DNA of 64,000 nt from contig OX381720.1 in NCBI GenBank assembly GCA_947462335.1, positions 49,036,481 to 49,100,480 of the forward strand, in the 5' to 3' direction. The notes beneath the pieces are model-generated. The model saw only the letters and a list, made by a program, of their open reading frames with translations. It was not told the origin of the DNA and ran no database searches. The position numbers and the translations under genes are program-made. Below are positions 43,645 through 55,567 of this stretch, one piece after another (position 1 is the first letter of the stretch; the number at the start of each line of letters is the position of its first letter). The DNA comes from Harmothoe impar. Lineage: Eukaryota > Annelida > Polychaeta > Phyllodocida > Polynoidae.

Positions 43645-44094
43645 CATTGTAGAAAATGTATCAGATTAAAATCTAAAGATGCAGACCACGTAGAATGGAC
43701 TGGAAGAGGTCCCGTTTAAAGACACAGAAATTGCCCCGGCAGCAACAGTCAGAGTGCAGGCATGACAGGTGTAGCCAGTGTACCTCTACTACTGGTAGGG
43801 CCAAGGTTTAAAAAAATGTGTGTTTCAGGTTACCCGACCCTACCTAGCAAAACAAGGCTGACCTAGACATTTTTATCCAATTTTGCGAAAATAGTTATAT
43901 TTAAAGTAAGGGGAGTTTACATGATTGGTAAAACGTATTATGGCAGGTCAGACACTGGGGAGCCATCTGGACCGGTGCACTATGGGAAATGCATTTTGTA
44001 ATCAATGATGGCGACACTAGGGGTTGGGGTGACTGCCTCCAGGGGACGCCTATAGCTCTTTGACCTTGGCTGGGCATCACGCTAGATGCAACAA

Positions 44095-44405
44095 GGGACG
44101 AACCTGCGGCGTCACTATAGACGCCGCCCATTCTATGTGTAATCTTGAATCACCACTTCTGGCGTAATCTTATTCCAGAAAAAGAAAAAAAAAGAGAGAA
44201 AGGAAAAGGGGGTACGGGGGCAGAGCCCCGATATATACAGCAATGTTATAAACTTACATTGGTGCCATCTAGAGGATAGGTATCACCTAGAAACTGATTA
44301 AGATTACGCCAGAAGTGTGGTTCAAGATTAAGATTACACCAGAAGTGGCGATTTTAAGATTATGCACAGAATGGGCGGCGTCTAGTGACTCCGCAGGTTG
44401 GTCCC
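44095..44405. mobile_element. MITE with long inverted ends (GACGCCGCCCATTCT type)
   Basis: CGTCACTATAGACGCCGCCC..ATTCT near 44111-44135 is inverted as AGAATGGGCGGCGTCTAGTG near 44364-44385. CACCACTTCTGGCGTAATCTT is inverted twice (AAGATTACGCCAGAAGTG and AAGATTACACCAGAAGTGG). Confidence 0.65.
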
Positions 44406-45424
44406 CATGTACACTCTAGATGGAGTGTGCCGGCTTGTTGTGTCAATGTTATAATGTTTATCAGCCGGGATATTGACAGTTGCCATACTGTCCAAGCCAA
44501 ACGTTGGTGCTTTAGTGGTTGTAATTAGACAGGGGGTAGCTTTTGATATATATATATACATTAATTATGAATGGGATTTAACTTGGCTTGGCTGAATGGG
44601 AAACGTGTGTTCATGACATCTGGGTGTAGTTTGATAGGTATATTGGTCAGAAATATGTACAAAGTATCATTCACCTCGATAATTAACAAATGATATCTAT
44701 ACCAATAATCATGAATCATAATAATAATGTAATATTACATACTATTACATATTACGATAGTTGATTATGAATATGGGGTTTTGTGGTGTGACACAGGCAC
44801 TCAGCCGTTTATATACGGCGGCATGGGGTTTGAAGCCAATGTGAAAACCGTTCCTATCATAATAGGTGAACATTAAATGACCAATCCAAAGGAATGAAAG
44901 GAAACATCATGGATTCGAATTAGTATGGGCTCATTAAAGTCACTGTGAAGGTGAATACCAATTCACCTATTGCAGACCTACCGTCGCAAGAAGGGAAACT
45001 GCATATAACATAACATATAGACATACAAAACAAGTTCCAGGAACATGATTAAATGTGAGTCGTGTCATGATACAACTTGGTTCAGTAGCTTTGCTACAGC
45101 TGTAGACTAGATGACGCTTAGTTATGACTTGTACACATAGACAAGTAATTATAATAAACAAATATTGATGAAGAACCTTACTTTCATTACATAGCAATCA
45201 ATAGTTTATACATCAAGTCTCGTTAACAATAAATGTCACAAATTATTGGTAGAAATAGAAAAACATAAGTGTTCTTTATAACCACATGTATACTGATTTA
45301 TATAATCCAGATATCTATGTTAAACCTTGATTTGCATGCTTATCTGTGGTGATAAACCACCCAATATGACCTACAATACAATAGCAAACTGATCAGCCAC
45401 ATAATTATACAATATTGCAATATG

Positions 45425-45521
45425 TTAAAGGGGCATTCTCACCACTCGCACTTACCACATAGCAGACTAGAACAGTACTAGAATTGTGAGTGGGAAACGC
45501 TCGGTGAGAATGCCACTTTAA
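45425..45521. repeat. MITE, TTAAAGGGGCATTCTCACC ends
   Basis: Inverted ends TTAAAGGGGCATTCTCACC and GGTGAGAATGCCACTTTAA, ~97 bases. Relative of 23835-23909. Confidence 0.7.
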
Positions 45522-46129
45522 CATTTATAAATACGAATATCGTGATAATTGATCACAGAATCCTATTATCTGACATGCTACATGAAGGCGACATGTTTCT
45601 TTGTGTATGAAAATTTGCATGAGATTTCCTTTCCAACTATACATGTATATAACAAAGTACGGGCCATTGGCTCCCGGGCCAGCATTAGTGGCCACCCCTA
45701 GTACTATGCCAAAATGTTTGGCAAGGCACAGTTAGTTTAAAGTACTGTTTAACTTCCCATTGACGCAGAGGAGACGTCCTCAAGTTTGAGATAAGGAAAT
45801 ATCGTACCTTTTAAATTGAATTTCAATGTGTATTCAATTTTTATTTCAAACTGAATTGTATTACAAAGGACAATAACGTGTAAAACATGAATACACATTA
45901 TACAAATGTTAGTGTACAGTTACTGGATACAAAAGTGAATATAATTATACATATCTTGATACCAGTCTCTCCATAAATCGAATGTGTAGGGTACTGAATA
46001 TAACTTTTTGTGGAATCCACCATGCTTTAAAAAAATCATTCCTGATGCATTGATCTGAAGTCGACATATTCGATTATTCTTTACAAATAAAAACGAATCT
46101 GCCTTCCTTATTCCTCCAGCTTTGATGTG

Positions 46130-46890
46130 CTGTGTATTAGGGCAAAGCGTCTTTGAGTCGGCCATGTACCTTGAGTCGACCGTTTTGCTTGTTCTTTTGG
46201 TACCAAATTGAACTAATTAATGTGTGTTTTTAGTGAATTTTACTACATTTGTATTGGTAGAATATGGAGAAATGCAGTGCATGCTATTTTCACCCTCTTG
46301 GGAAATTCAGCTCTAGGCCCCTCCACTGTATGTCGAAAATACACCATTTTTGGTAATATGTTGCAATTGTAGCTGCGTTTCTGATGATTTGCCAGCCACC
46401 TTGAAATGATGTGCAAGTAATAAATTAAAAAACATTTGCAATAGTGTATTATTGGTCAAGTAACACAGTTAACTTTAACTAAAATCGGTTAATGTATTAC
46501 ACTCACACTCTGTCTGACATCACTCAACAAGAAAATAAGCCCTTTCTTTGCATTTAGTATAAAAATAGACATTCTCGAATGCAGCAGATGACTGATGATA
46601 TGCTGTGGCTGACTCAAGGTACCACAGTGGTTGACTCATGGTACTTATGAGGAAAAATTCACATCTCTTATGTAGTGCAAGCCTATATGACCTCATGGAC
46701 ATGAATATGAAAGTTGTAGACTCATTCGCTGGAAAGTCCAATATGTCAGGAAACTTTAATATCAAATTTCAGATGCTCCTACATTTTAAGCTAATACAGC
46801 AGAGTTCTTAGAATAATACACAAATTATAATACAGAGGTCCAAGTGGTCGACTCATGGGCACTTTACCCTAAGACAACTGTGCCATAGCT
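46130..46890 (-). repeat. Non-autonomous repeat of the AGGGTAAAGTG..GAGTCGGCC family, copy 2
   Basis: The ends are AGGGCAAAGCGTCTTTGAGT (46139) and GACTCATGGGCACTTTACCC ending near 46871. They are inverted relative to each other (AGGGTAAAGTG). It is an inverted copy relative to 29155-29695. No frame. Confidence 0.6.
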
Positions 46891-47119
46891 GAGCTATATG
46901 TAATTATTCAACGGTGATCAACTAGATTGGAATAAAGCAGATATAAAAACAGAAACCTGGCAGCCACCCTGGCCAGCCTACACAATGTACTTTCCCAGAA
47001 CCGTTACGTGAGACGGTGTGGGTACAGACTCGTTAATCCGCCAGGTGGAGTACACACAGGTTTGCCCTCACCCCTAGGGGACTGGTCATTGTGTACCAAC
47101 AGTGGGGCGGGGATGGAAT

Positions 47120-47560
47120 TCCTTCCACCCCCACCCATACCACCCCCTCCCACCCTCACCCCCACCTCCACCCTCACCCTCACCCTCACCCTCCCCCCAC
47201 CCGCGTCCGCCCCCCACCCGACCCAGCCCCACATGGAAGACTATCGGCACAATCACCCTGTGGTAAAGGACACCCTCCCTAAAGTATGTTAAAATCCATC
47301 CGCTAATAAGTGGTAAGTCTGCCGTTAGGTCTACCTCAAGCGGACCCACTTTTCTCTAGCATTGCATTTGTGGTCAGGGTGTAGGAACAAAACACACTTT
47401 AAAAATTACAGGAGCGGTTCTTGTTAAAGGACGACTCTAAAGCGGCAGCGGATCTAGCCCCATTGAGATGAGGGCGGGGCCGGGGGAGGGGGAGGGGGGG
47501 GGGGGAGGGAGAGGGGGGGGGGGGCGTGAATATATCCCCCCCCCCCCCCCCCCACAGAGT
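47120..47560. repeat. Poly-purine/poly-pyrimidine tracts
   Basis: (CACCCT)n at 47145-47215, then G-rich GGGGGAGGGGG tracts at 47480-47525 and a C-run at 47536-47554. G-quadruplex and i-motif forming potential is high. The frames seen here are stop-free only through composition. Confidence 0.8.
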
Positions 47561-48446
47561 GGCCGCTAATGACCACTCCCGTAGCCAGCCCCCAATGTTG
47601 TAACAGTAAATCAGATGATCACCAGGAGCAAGCCGCCCGGGGCACACACACACAGCACACCTGCAGTTGGGATGAAGGCGCCGGCGTGTGCCATCCCTAC
47701 ATACACACGTTATTACTTACAGATATGGGACAGCAATATATAGGATTCACACGAAATGTTTAATACACGTATTGCACTGATGCCAATGTGTCTCAGTGGG
47801 ATGATTAAGTAAAATGGATCAGTAGTACCAAAGATGCGTGGCCGGTGGAGGCAGTGGTTCAGATGACCATGCAGTGGGTAGACTATACATGCATTAATTG
47901 CACAGCAGGGGGGTGCGGCAGCTGGTCCGAGCACCTGGTGAGTTAGAACAAAGGGACAAAGACAGGGACCCACGAATTGGATACCCAAGCCGCTGCATGC
48001 ACGGCAGTATACACCCGGAGGCATCCCGACAAGGATCTATTTATTACAGGCCGTTGCTACAAGAGGATTTATTTAACACCATCCGATCAAGTCCTATCAA
48101 GAGGGATCAAAATGTTTTACAGCGCCCAAGGGTAAAGGCCAACGATTCTTTTTTTTATTATACAGACCCTACTATATCGGGTGGGCCCCCGGGATGGGCC
48201 ATTCAGATGTTGTGTAAGGCGAGACTGAGTGGTCAATGAAAGTCACAGAGACAGCCACCAGTCCAACTGGGTCACTGATGGGGGGGAGGGGTTGGTGGGC
48301 GGGGGTGGGGCACGTTGGACACACCAGTTCGGTCCATACAGGAGCGTCACAGACGGAAAAAGTAGAAGATCCTAGAAGGGACAGGATCATCATCATGTAC
48401 TCCTGCCGGGGGAGGGGGAGGGGCACTTAGTATATTATATTTTGTA

Positions 48447-48752
48447 TACACATGTGTGCAGCTGGCAAGGGTATTTTTTCAACAACATCTCCCTAGCAAG
48501 GGTCCTGTTTCAGAGAGAAAATTTCGCTAACAAGGGTCACTTTTGCACCAAAATGACCTGTATTTTACAAAAATGTCCCACCTCTGCTCATTTTTCACCA
48601 AGATTTTGTAGATTTCTCAGGAAAATTACTCATTCATTGTACCTATTGCGTTTTACCTAATCAAAACAAGGACTAGCAAGGGTAGGTTTTTGAAGCAAGA
48701 TCTCCCTAGAAAGGATAAGGGTTGTCATTGGTCCAGCTGCACACCTGTATCA
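48447..48752. mobile_element. MITE with TACACATGTGTGCAGCTGG ends
   Basis: The inverted counterpart is CCAGCTGCACACCTGTA. Internal CTAGCAAGGGT and its variants are repeated four times. No reading frame. Confidence 0.6.
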
Positions 48753-49844
48753 GAAAAGGAAATCAAGTACCCCCCCCCCCCACCGAGTCCTGCCCGCTAG
48801 TGCAGTAATGGGGATGGGAATTGTATATGAATCAGTCCTAAATATATTAATAGCATTGGTTTTTGTGACTATCTGTGATTAGCACGTTAGAATCAATACG
48901 ATCTACAGTACCCGGAGGAAACCAGACAATGACTCATATAGTATACAGGCCAGAATCGTTGGCCTATGTGCACGTAGGGGAATGGCCATCATATAACTTG
49001 AGGGGTTAGGATGGGGAAGGGGGTTGTCATGGTGGTTAAAACAGAGTATTAACCCTTCTATTCTTTAAAAAATATCATTTCCTCCCATTTTAGATATATA
49101 TTTTTTCATTCCGTCGCTGGGTTTTAAAGGGTTGGGTACCTCGTAGCTAGCACAAAGGCGTTACTTTAGGTCGTAATACAACTTTTGGTCACAATAGGGA
49201 GCCATAGAGAAACCTTGTATAACGTTTACTGGGCTGTCCTCTCCAATTTATTCCGACTGTTACAGACCGGCAGTAGTCCCGATCTCCCCATTTAAATATG
49301 CCAAAAGGTCTGAAAGAAAACAGCTTTAAGATTATTACGCACTCACACGTGTGAAAAAGCCCACCTGTTAGGTGAGGTAATGTTCGCACCTCGTTAATAC
49401 AACTGGTAACCGGTTGATAACCAGGCCTATTAAGGCGAATTCTGACTATCCCAAAATCGTCTGTATCATGTGTATGAAACCCTTTGAGTCTCCTTATAGG
49501 TGATATACAATATATAATCAATGCTCAACCCAAATATGGAAGTCATTAACCAAGCTATATTGATACTGCAGCTTTCCACACAATGTGCATTTTTACATTG
49601 AAAATGACAAAGTTCTGTCCTAATGACATGACATTTGTTAAAAACAGTGTATGGACTACTCACCAGACTTAGTCATAAGTTGGGGAAATATCCATACTCT
49701 TATACATCAACATATGAGAGTGGGTTATCATTATAATTTCTATGATAACTGAAGAAATGAATATCCAGCATATCATCCGAATGGAACATTCTAAAATATA
49801 GTCATAAACCATTGTCTATCCCATCAATAGACCATGCTGACACT

Positions 49845-49935
49845 TGCCTGGTTAGCTCAGTCAGCATTTATAAAGTAGGGTGCCTGCCCTTGGGTCAAGG
49901 GTTTGAGGCTCTCTTGGGGTAGCTTAATAAAATGT
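49845..49935 (+). repeat. tRNA-like SINE fragment
   Basis: GCCTGGTTAGCTCAGTCAGCA resembles a tRNA D-arm/A box, and GGGTCAAGGGTTTGAGGCTC a degraded T-arm/B box, 45-50 bases on. This is the clearest of the tRNA-like pieces in the window but it has no foldable anticodon arm. Confidence 0.5.
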
Positions 49936-50297
49936 TTCAAAAATTAGTCCTGAACCAACACACACCAGGGGGAGTTAATGAGTTTCTAAAGATTCTGAGA
50001 ACATCCACCAGGTGGGGTTAGTGAGTTTCTAAAGGTTCTGAACACCTCTGTAGGGTCCCGCCACTAGTTTCTCAGAATTATCCTTAATCTCCGACTATTC
50101 AAACATAACTTTGGCATAATCCGGTCAGAGTATAAACAAGAACAGAGAAATAATAAGACCACCAAAAAACTAATGTACATGTGTAAACAGACACCAGAGG
50201 AGCGGCCTACAGACAGGGTAGTACATGTACACTATGCCGCAGTCCGGGGCATGCTGTATATCACATGTCACACAAGGATCACATGGGGCTTGTCCTT

Positions 50298-50538
50298 AGG
50301 CATTTCAAAAAAAGGTGTCTCAGATAACATGGGAAGAAAATGTAGGGTCGGTAGGTCAGATTTAAACATTTTAATAAAAGTAACAGGAATGTACTAGCCA
50401 GCCTCTCCGAAGACCCTAAAATTGACCAAAAATGGGTATGAGAACTTCTTCAAAATGGCATAAAAAACGTAGGGTCGACCCTGTTTTGACAGGGTCGGTC
50501 GGGTGACCTGAAACAAACCTTTTTACTTTTTTGGCCTT
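50298..50538 (+). repeat. Dispersed ~280-bp family (GGTCGG type), copy
   Basis: AAAAAAAGGTGTCTCAGATA, GTAGGGTCGGTAGGTCAGAT, AACGTAGGGTCGACCCTGTT, GGGTCGGTCGGGTGACCTGA then AACAAACC. Confidence 0.7.
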
Positions 50539-51238
50539 ATGGTGATATATGTCCATCACCAGGATCCAACGCTCTGTAGGGGGCGTCTACAATTCCGTCA
50601 CAAGTGGGGTTATATTGTGGAATTCGGTAAAGGATCGTGACTGGAGTTATGTTGGGCTACATGGGGCATATAATTATAGTCAAGCTATAGGGGTATATTA
50701 GGTGCATCCAACTGTAGAATATGTACATGCATGTATATTAAGATAGGGGTTGCACCTGACTTCTATCAGTTCTGCTGGTTGCCTATTCATAGTCCTTGTG
50801 ATGAACTGCACACCTATGGCTATGGCCAAAGAAACACACTATTTAGGGGACAAGATGGCAGCTATTGGAGGATGGCACATGGAAGGTTAGATAGTTGAAG
50901 AGTGTCTGGCCAGATTCTTAATGTATGGCAAGCCAAATTAAGACATTAAAACACAGAAATAACAACATTACTTCCATGGCCAATTCATATGGAACTTACT
51001 GAAAGATTGGACGTGTGGATTTACATCACAATTGACCCAGGGTTAGGGTGCTTAAGTGACTGATTTGTTCAATTGGTATTATCAATTTAGATGAAACAAA
51101 GTGTGAATCATTTTCATGGCCATCAAGTGATTCTAAGTGAAGACATGTATCCCTGGTTCAGAACCACCCTCAAATTATTGTCATACTAATTTGTTATTGG
51201 ATTTCAGGTGGGTTTGGGCGGGGTGAGGTAATCACCAT

Positions 51239-51528
51239 CACAGAGAAAAGAAACAGCGTCAAAAGGGAGTCCAGGTTGCCTCCAGAATGACACCCCTCTC
51301 TAGGGGACTCCAGGTCGCCTAAGGGAGCCTAGGTGACTCTCTGGCTGACCTAAGGGAGTCACTTTGGGGAGTCATATAGCTCTCTGGGTCATATGACTCC
51401 CCAGGTGACTCCCTTAGGTCAGTCAGAGAGTCACCTAGGCTCCCTTAGGCGACCTTGACTCCCCTAAACAGGGAACTTATTCTGAAGGCAACCTAGACTC
51501 CCTTTTGGCGCTGTTTATCCTCTCTGTG
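51239..51528. repeat. Long fold-back repeat (~140-bp arms)
   Basis: The left arm begins CACAGAGAAAAGAAACAGCG, TCAAAAGGGAGTCCAGGTTG and continues through CGCCTAAGGGAGCCTAGGTG to GGGGAGTCATAT. The right arm is its reverse complement, ending CGCTGTTTATCCTCTCTGTG. The loop is ~13 bases. The whole would transcribe to one long hairpin. Confidence 0.85.
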
Positions 51529-51539
51529 TTGGGTTAGGT

Positions 51540-52965
51540 TGCAGACCATGATGAAGGCAGACTTCGGTTTGAAGAGTCTCAATGTGACGACACTGTAGAC
51601 CAACCATCGGGGGTGGAGCTAGGTATTAAATCTCAAAAGTGTTGCTTTTTTCAGTTTTTATGAAACACTAGATAATAAACTAGTAGCAAGACTCCTCCAA
51701 GACCAAGAGTCCACCACAGCCCAAGTCACCAACTTTTCGAACTAACTACAATTTTAGACTTACCATTTCCATTGGATAACTGTCAACTTTTTATTGGACA
51801 AGTAGCTCCTCATTGGACAACCTTTCATATGGCTACTTTTCGTTCCAGAAATGAGATTTTTCTTTAAATCCCCACAGGGTATGCATCCCGGGTGTTATTG
51901 GGTCAATGTTATGTCAGCTCATTATTAGGAACAAACAGCCGGGAACAAACACACACAGCACACCTTACACTAACCATGGCATAGTTGCTGACAGAGACCT
52001 GCACACAGGAGCATTCTCATGCACATAATTATGTGTACTGCATTGCATAGTAAATTCTTTTATTCATACTGAAAAACTGGTAGGTCAACGACTTGTAATT
52101 CACCTTATTCCAGTCAAGGGAATGTCTTGCGTTCTTGCATAAGATATATGCTTTATGTTAATATAAAAATAATAAAGAAGGAGGCATAGGCTTAGAGACA
52201 TGACTTAGTATAATAGAACAGATATTAGTTTAATTTGCAATACAGTGGTACTGGTGTTATTGCCATATGGATAATGTTATTTCCATCAGATGGGACTGAT
52301 GGTATGGTCTTGGTTAAATTATGGTCAGTCATTTTTAAAACAATAATCAATGGCAGGTTTCTGGTTCATGTAAATATATAAGTAAAAAGATTTGCAAAAC
52401 ATGCTACAATATTCTTAATAAATCAAACATACGTGGCAATGAGGTCAATGTGATACTCCTTGTTCCAGGAGGTGAAGTTAGTACTCTTTCCACTGTTAGA
52501 GCATTGCATGCCCCAGCTAATCTGTACCTCAGGCTTCTAGAATATGAAGGATTTTTAGCCCAGTAGCAGTGTCTAACATGCCTGTTCTTCTATAGTATAT
52601 GCAATCCTGAGGCTTCTATTAACCATTTTTGGATATATTCTAGGCTAAAGGTGGAACATTAGATGTGCGAGAGAATATACCTGCTGAAACCACATCATCG
52701 TTTCAAGTACTCTATTGGGATAAATTGTCAAAGTAGACCAGACAAACACTATGAATTCTACGGGCTTTCTCCTTTTCTTTTTAGTGGTCTTTAACAAATA
52801 ATGAACCCTCCTGTAGTCAGTGAACCCTATAACCATAGAGAGGACTTACCAGTATAACCACAGGACACCTGTCACTATTAGCCGGGTGGTGACCTGGAGT
52901 ACCGGATTAAGGCCTAGGACCATTATCAATGCTGCTAATAGCTAGAGCCATGCATGTACAAGAGT
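51540..52965. other. Intergenic, nothing recognised
   Basis: AT-rich DNA with short open frames only; no gene or clear repeat family seen. Confidence 0.5.
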
Positions 52966-52978
52966 CTTGTCCTGCACA

Positions 52979-53228
52979 TACTGCCCCTCCCCCTCCCCAC
53001 TAATGACCAATATGAGTCCCTCCCCCTCCCCACTAATGACCAATATGAGCCCCTCCCCCTCCCCACTAATTACCAATATGAGTCCCTCCCCCTCCCCACT
53101 AATGACCAATATGAGTCCCTCCGCCTCCCCACTAATCACCGATATGAGTCCCTCCCCCTCCCCACTAATGACCAATATGAGTCCCTCCCCCTCCTCACTA
53201 ATGACCAATATGAGTCCCTCCCCCTCCG
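52979..53228 (+). repeat. Minisatellite, 33-bp unit, about 7.5 copies
   Basis: CTCCCCACTAATGACCAATA then TGAGTCCCTCCCC, with single-base variants (ATTACC, ATCACCGAT). A 33-base unit is a multiple of three, which gives long but meaningless frames on both strands. Confidence 0.93.
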
Positions 53229-53372
53229 CCACCGTTAAGTTACATGCTACATGTTATGTAAACCATTCAGAAACACGTCCGTTGTGGCTTTAGGGAAGCT
53301 GGACGCCTTACTTTGTGTCGGGCTTTGTGTATCAGTCCCGTGCGGGGCTAGTGCATTAATAATCCGGTCAGC

Positions 53373-53455
53373 AGGGGAGGGGGAGGGGGGAGGGGGGGAG
53401 GGGGAGGGGGGAGGGGGGAGGGGGGAGGGGGGAGGGGGAGGGGGGAGGGGGATGC
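53373..53455 (+). repeat. G-rich GGGGGAGGGG tract
   Basis: About 80 bases of nearly pure G with single A breaks every 5-7 bases; high G-quadruplex potential on the plus strand. Confidence 0.9.
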
Positions 53456-53917
53456 TGGGGCAGGGACAACCAGGGACCCCGACCCCCGCCCCCAGTGTGC
53501 ACGGAATTCTGTTCACTATTGAATCTACATTGGCTCCATATTGACAACCAGTTCATAGTGTTGATAGAATGTTCTACGTATATTTCTCACATATTTTGAC
53601 GTCTAAAATATACAGCAAATAACGTCTCTAAAAGCCATAAAGAATTACATACTATATATCTCCCCTCATGTATATCTACAACGGGGGTGTGCAATACGGC
53701 GATTTTTGGTTACTGGTAAACCAACGGCATGGCCGTATTAAAATCTGATTTTAAAAAAAGGGGAAAAAGACGTATATTAGAGGTGTTGTGTTTGTGTTTA
53801 CTAGAGCATACATATATTATTCTATGTATGGGATCAGTCTCCTGGCTGTATTGGCTGACAATACGCAGTATGGGTGTATGGCTGCAGCAGCTGGCCAGGT
53901 CAGTCACATGATATATA

Positions 53918-54178
53918 GTGGGGCTCCTTAGCCTCAAATATGGAAAGGATCGTTCATTTTGTGATAGAAGCAACAGATTTGGTCCAGATATACTTCAGAG
54001 TATACTTTTTCATTTCAGGATGGGAGGCCTCCGGAAATTTTATTTTTTTAAGCCATTTTGGACAACGCAAATTAGGTCAATTTTAGAAGGTATAAATATA
54101 CATTTGAAATTTAGATTATATCATTCTCCATCAAATTGATTTTGATCAGCAATCAAAATGTGGTCCCATATATGCCAT
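53918..54178 (+). repeat. Left inverted terminus of the 7-kb transposon
   Basis: Matches the reverse complement of 60636-60898 with scattered substitutions and small gaps. The subterminal direct repeats TTGACCTTATTTGACCTTATTTGACCTAATTTG follow at 54208-54240. Confidence 0.75.
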
Positions 54179-54244
54179 AACACAAAAATTTGTCTGACTT
54201 ATATATATTGACCTTATTTGACCTTATTTGACCTAATTTGCATA

Positions 54245-55560
54245 ATTTGTATATACCTCGGTAAAATATAATGCCAAGACAAACAACACTGTTGAACTGT
54301 TTTTTTTGCATTTGCTTTCAGCTCATTGAGAATGAATTGTTCTTTGCCTGTGGGAAATAACACAAATCCAATATGGCCACTGATAAACTAGTTTAATGTA
54401 GAGAATTGTCATTAGCATGGAACAAAGAAAGATATGAACATGCTTTATAGCTTTAAAAATATCAGCATTTCAAGATCCATCAATCTGCACCATTTCTGGA
54501 TATAGTGGCTACAGCACTGGTTCTAGCAATGTTATTTTTATTGTCTAATCATACTTTACCATAGATCTATATGCATGTATAAAGGATTAAAGAAAGTATT
54601 TACTCTGAGTATTTTGGGGTAGTCCCATTCATACTGCTGATGTCCAGAATTAAGGTCCCATGCTCCCATGGGGAATCCCCACAAGGGGAAGCCCCACCTT
54701 AGTTTCAGTATGGAAGGGGAATCCCCTTGTTTTGAGGAACGCACTCAAAAGAATTGGGTTACACATTTGGTACTCAGAGTCTAAAGGCACAACACAGGAC
54801 ACACATAATTATATAGGACAGTATAGGTCTACAACAGCAGTGCAAGCAAGTTTATATATTGCAGTTCAGGGTAAGTAGTACATTAAGCTTTGTGATCAGA
54901 AAGGATGATTTATTGTAAGATGGCCTCTCTGTTGACTGGTTGTAGATAAATACACATTCATGTACAATTGAATAACACAATTTTCCAAAATGCGACTCTC
55001 TCCCCCCCCCCCCCATATCTTTGATATGGGCAGCACAGGGGGTTAGGTACTGAACTGTAACGTGGGGGAGGACAGGAGGAGGCAGGGGGGGGGGGGCTGT
55101 GTTAGGACCTCCTCCTTTGGTATGGCTGACAGAGGGAGGTAGGTATAGCCTTGTGAGGGGGAGGGGAGAGCCCTCCCCCCAGATTTGGCCAGCTCATGGG
55201 GTAGGTACAGGGGTACAGGTGGGTGGGGGCACATTTATTTTATCAGCTTGGGGCAATTACTGCAATAATTATCTCGTTATAATCAAGTTTAGTGCAAGCC
55301 TAGGTCGTTTCTTCCACTAGTTAGACCTGGCTATATATATTTTGTTCATTGTATCCCCTTGCTTCAAACCCTCCTGCTTTTAGCACATGATAAATTAATA
55401 CTGTATGTTGAAGGCCTATGCTTAAACGCACCTACCCTGCATACAACCTAGCATGGTATTATCTCTTCGCAGGTAGAAGCCATAGCTGAGATGCAGACAC
55501 TGAAGTAGTTTAGTATCCCAGTAACAACTCAACCCTTCAATGGTGGTGGTGGTAGCTAGT
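54245..55560. other. Transposon 5' non-coding region
   Basis: No gene. G- and C-rich tracts lie at 55002-55015 and 55084-55098, and GGGGGAGG-type sequence surrounds them. An acceptor-like CTCTTCGCAG at 55465-55474, about 95 bases before the ATG, would fit a leader intron. Confidence 0.45.
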
Positions 55561-55567
55561 ACTAACA

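Larger units (their letters stand above)
43650..47000. other. Intergenic, repeat-derived
   Basis: No gene supported. It contains an inverted-repeat element at about 44095-44405 (CCTGCGGCGTCACTATAGAC, GCCGCCCATTCT and GAATCACCACTTCTGGCGTA, all inverted at the far end), the TTAAAG MITE at 45425-45521, and copy 2 of the GAGTCGGCC family at 46130-46890. Confidence 0.5.
47561..51235. other. Intergenic, repeat-derived
   Basis: No gene supported. It holds a MITE-like element at 48447-48752 (TACACATGTGTGCAGCTGG..CCAGCTGCACACCTGTA, with iterated CTAGCAAGGGT), a tRNA-like SINE piece at 49845-49935, and a copy of the ~280-bp family at 50298-50538. Confidence 0.5.

Noticed and set aside
47004..47653. 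Pro- and Gly-rich frames on both strands
   Set aside because: Poly-purine/poly-pyrimidine DNA; no conserved sequence outside the tracts.
52942..53293. Frames with iterated GEGEGLILVIS or its antisense
   Set aside because: 33-bp minisatellite, a multiple of three.
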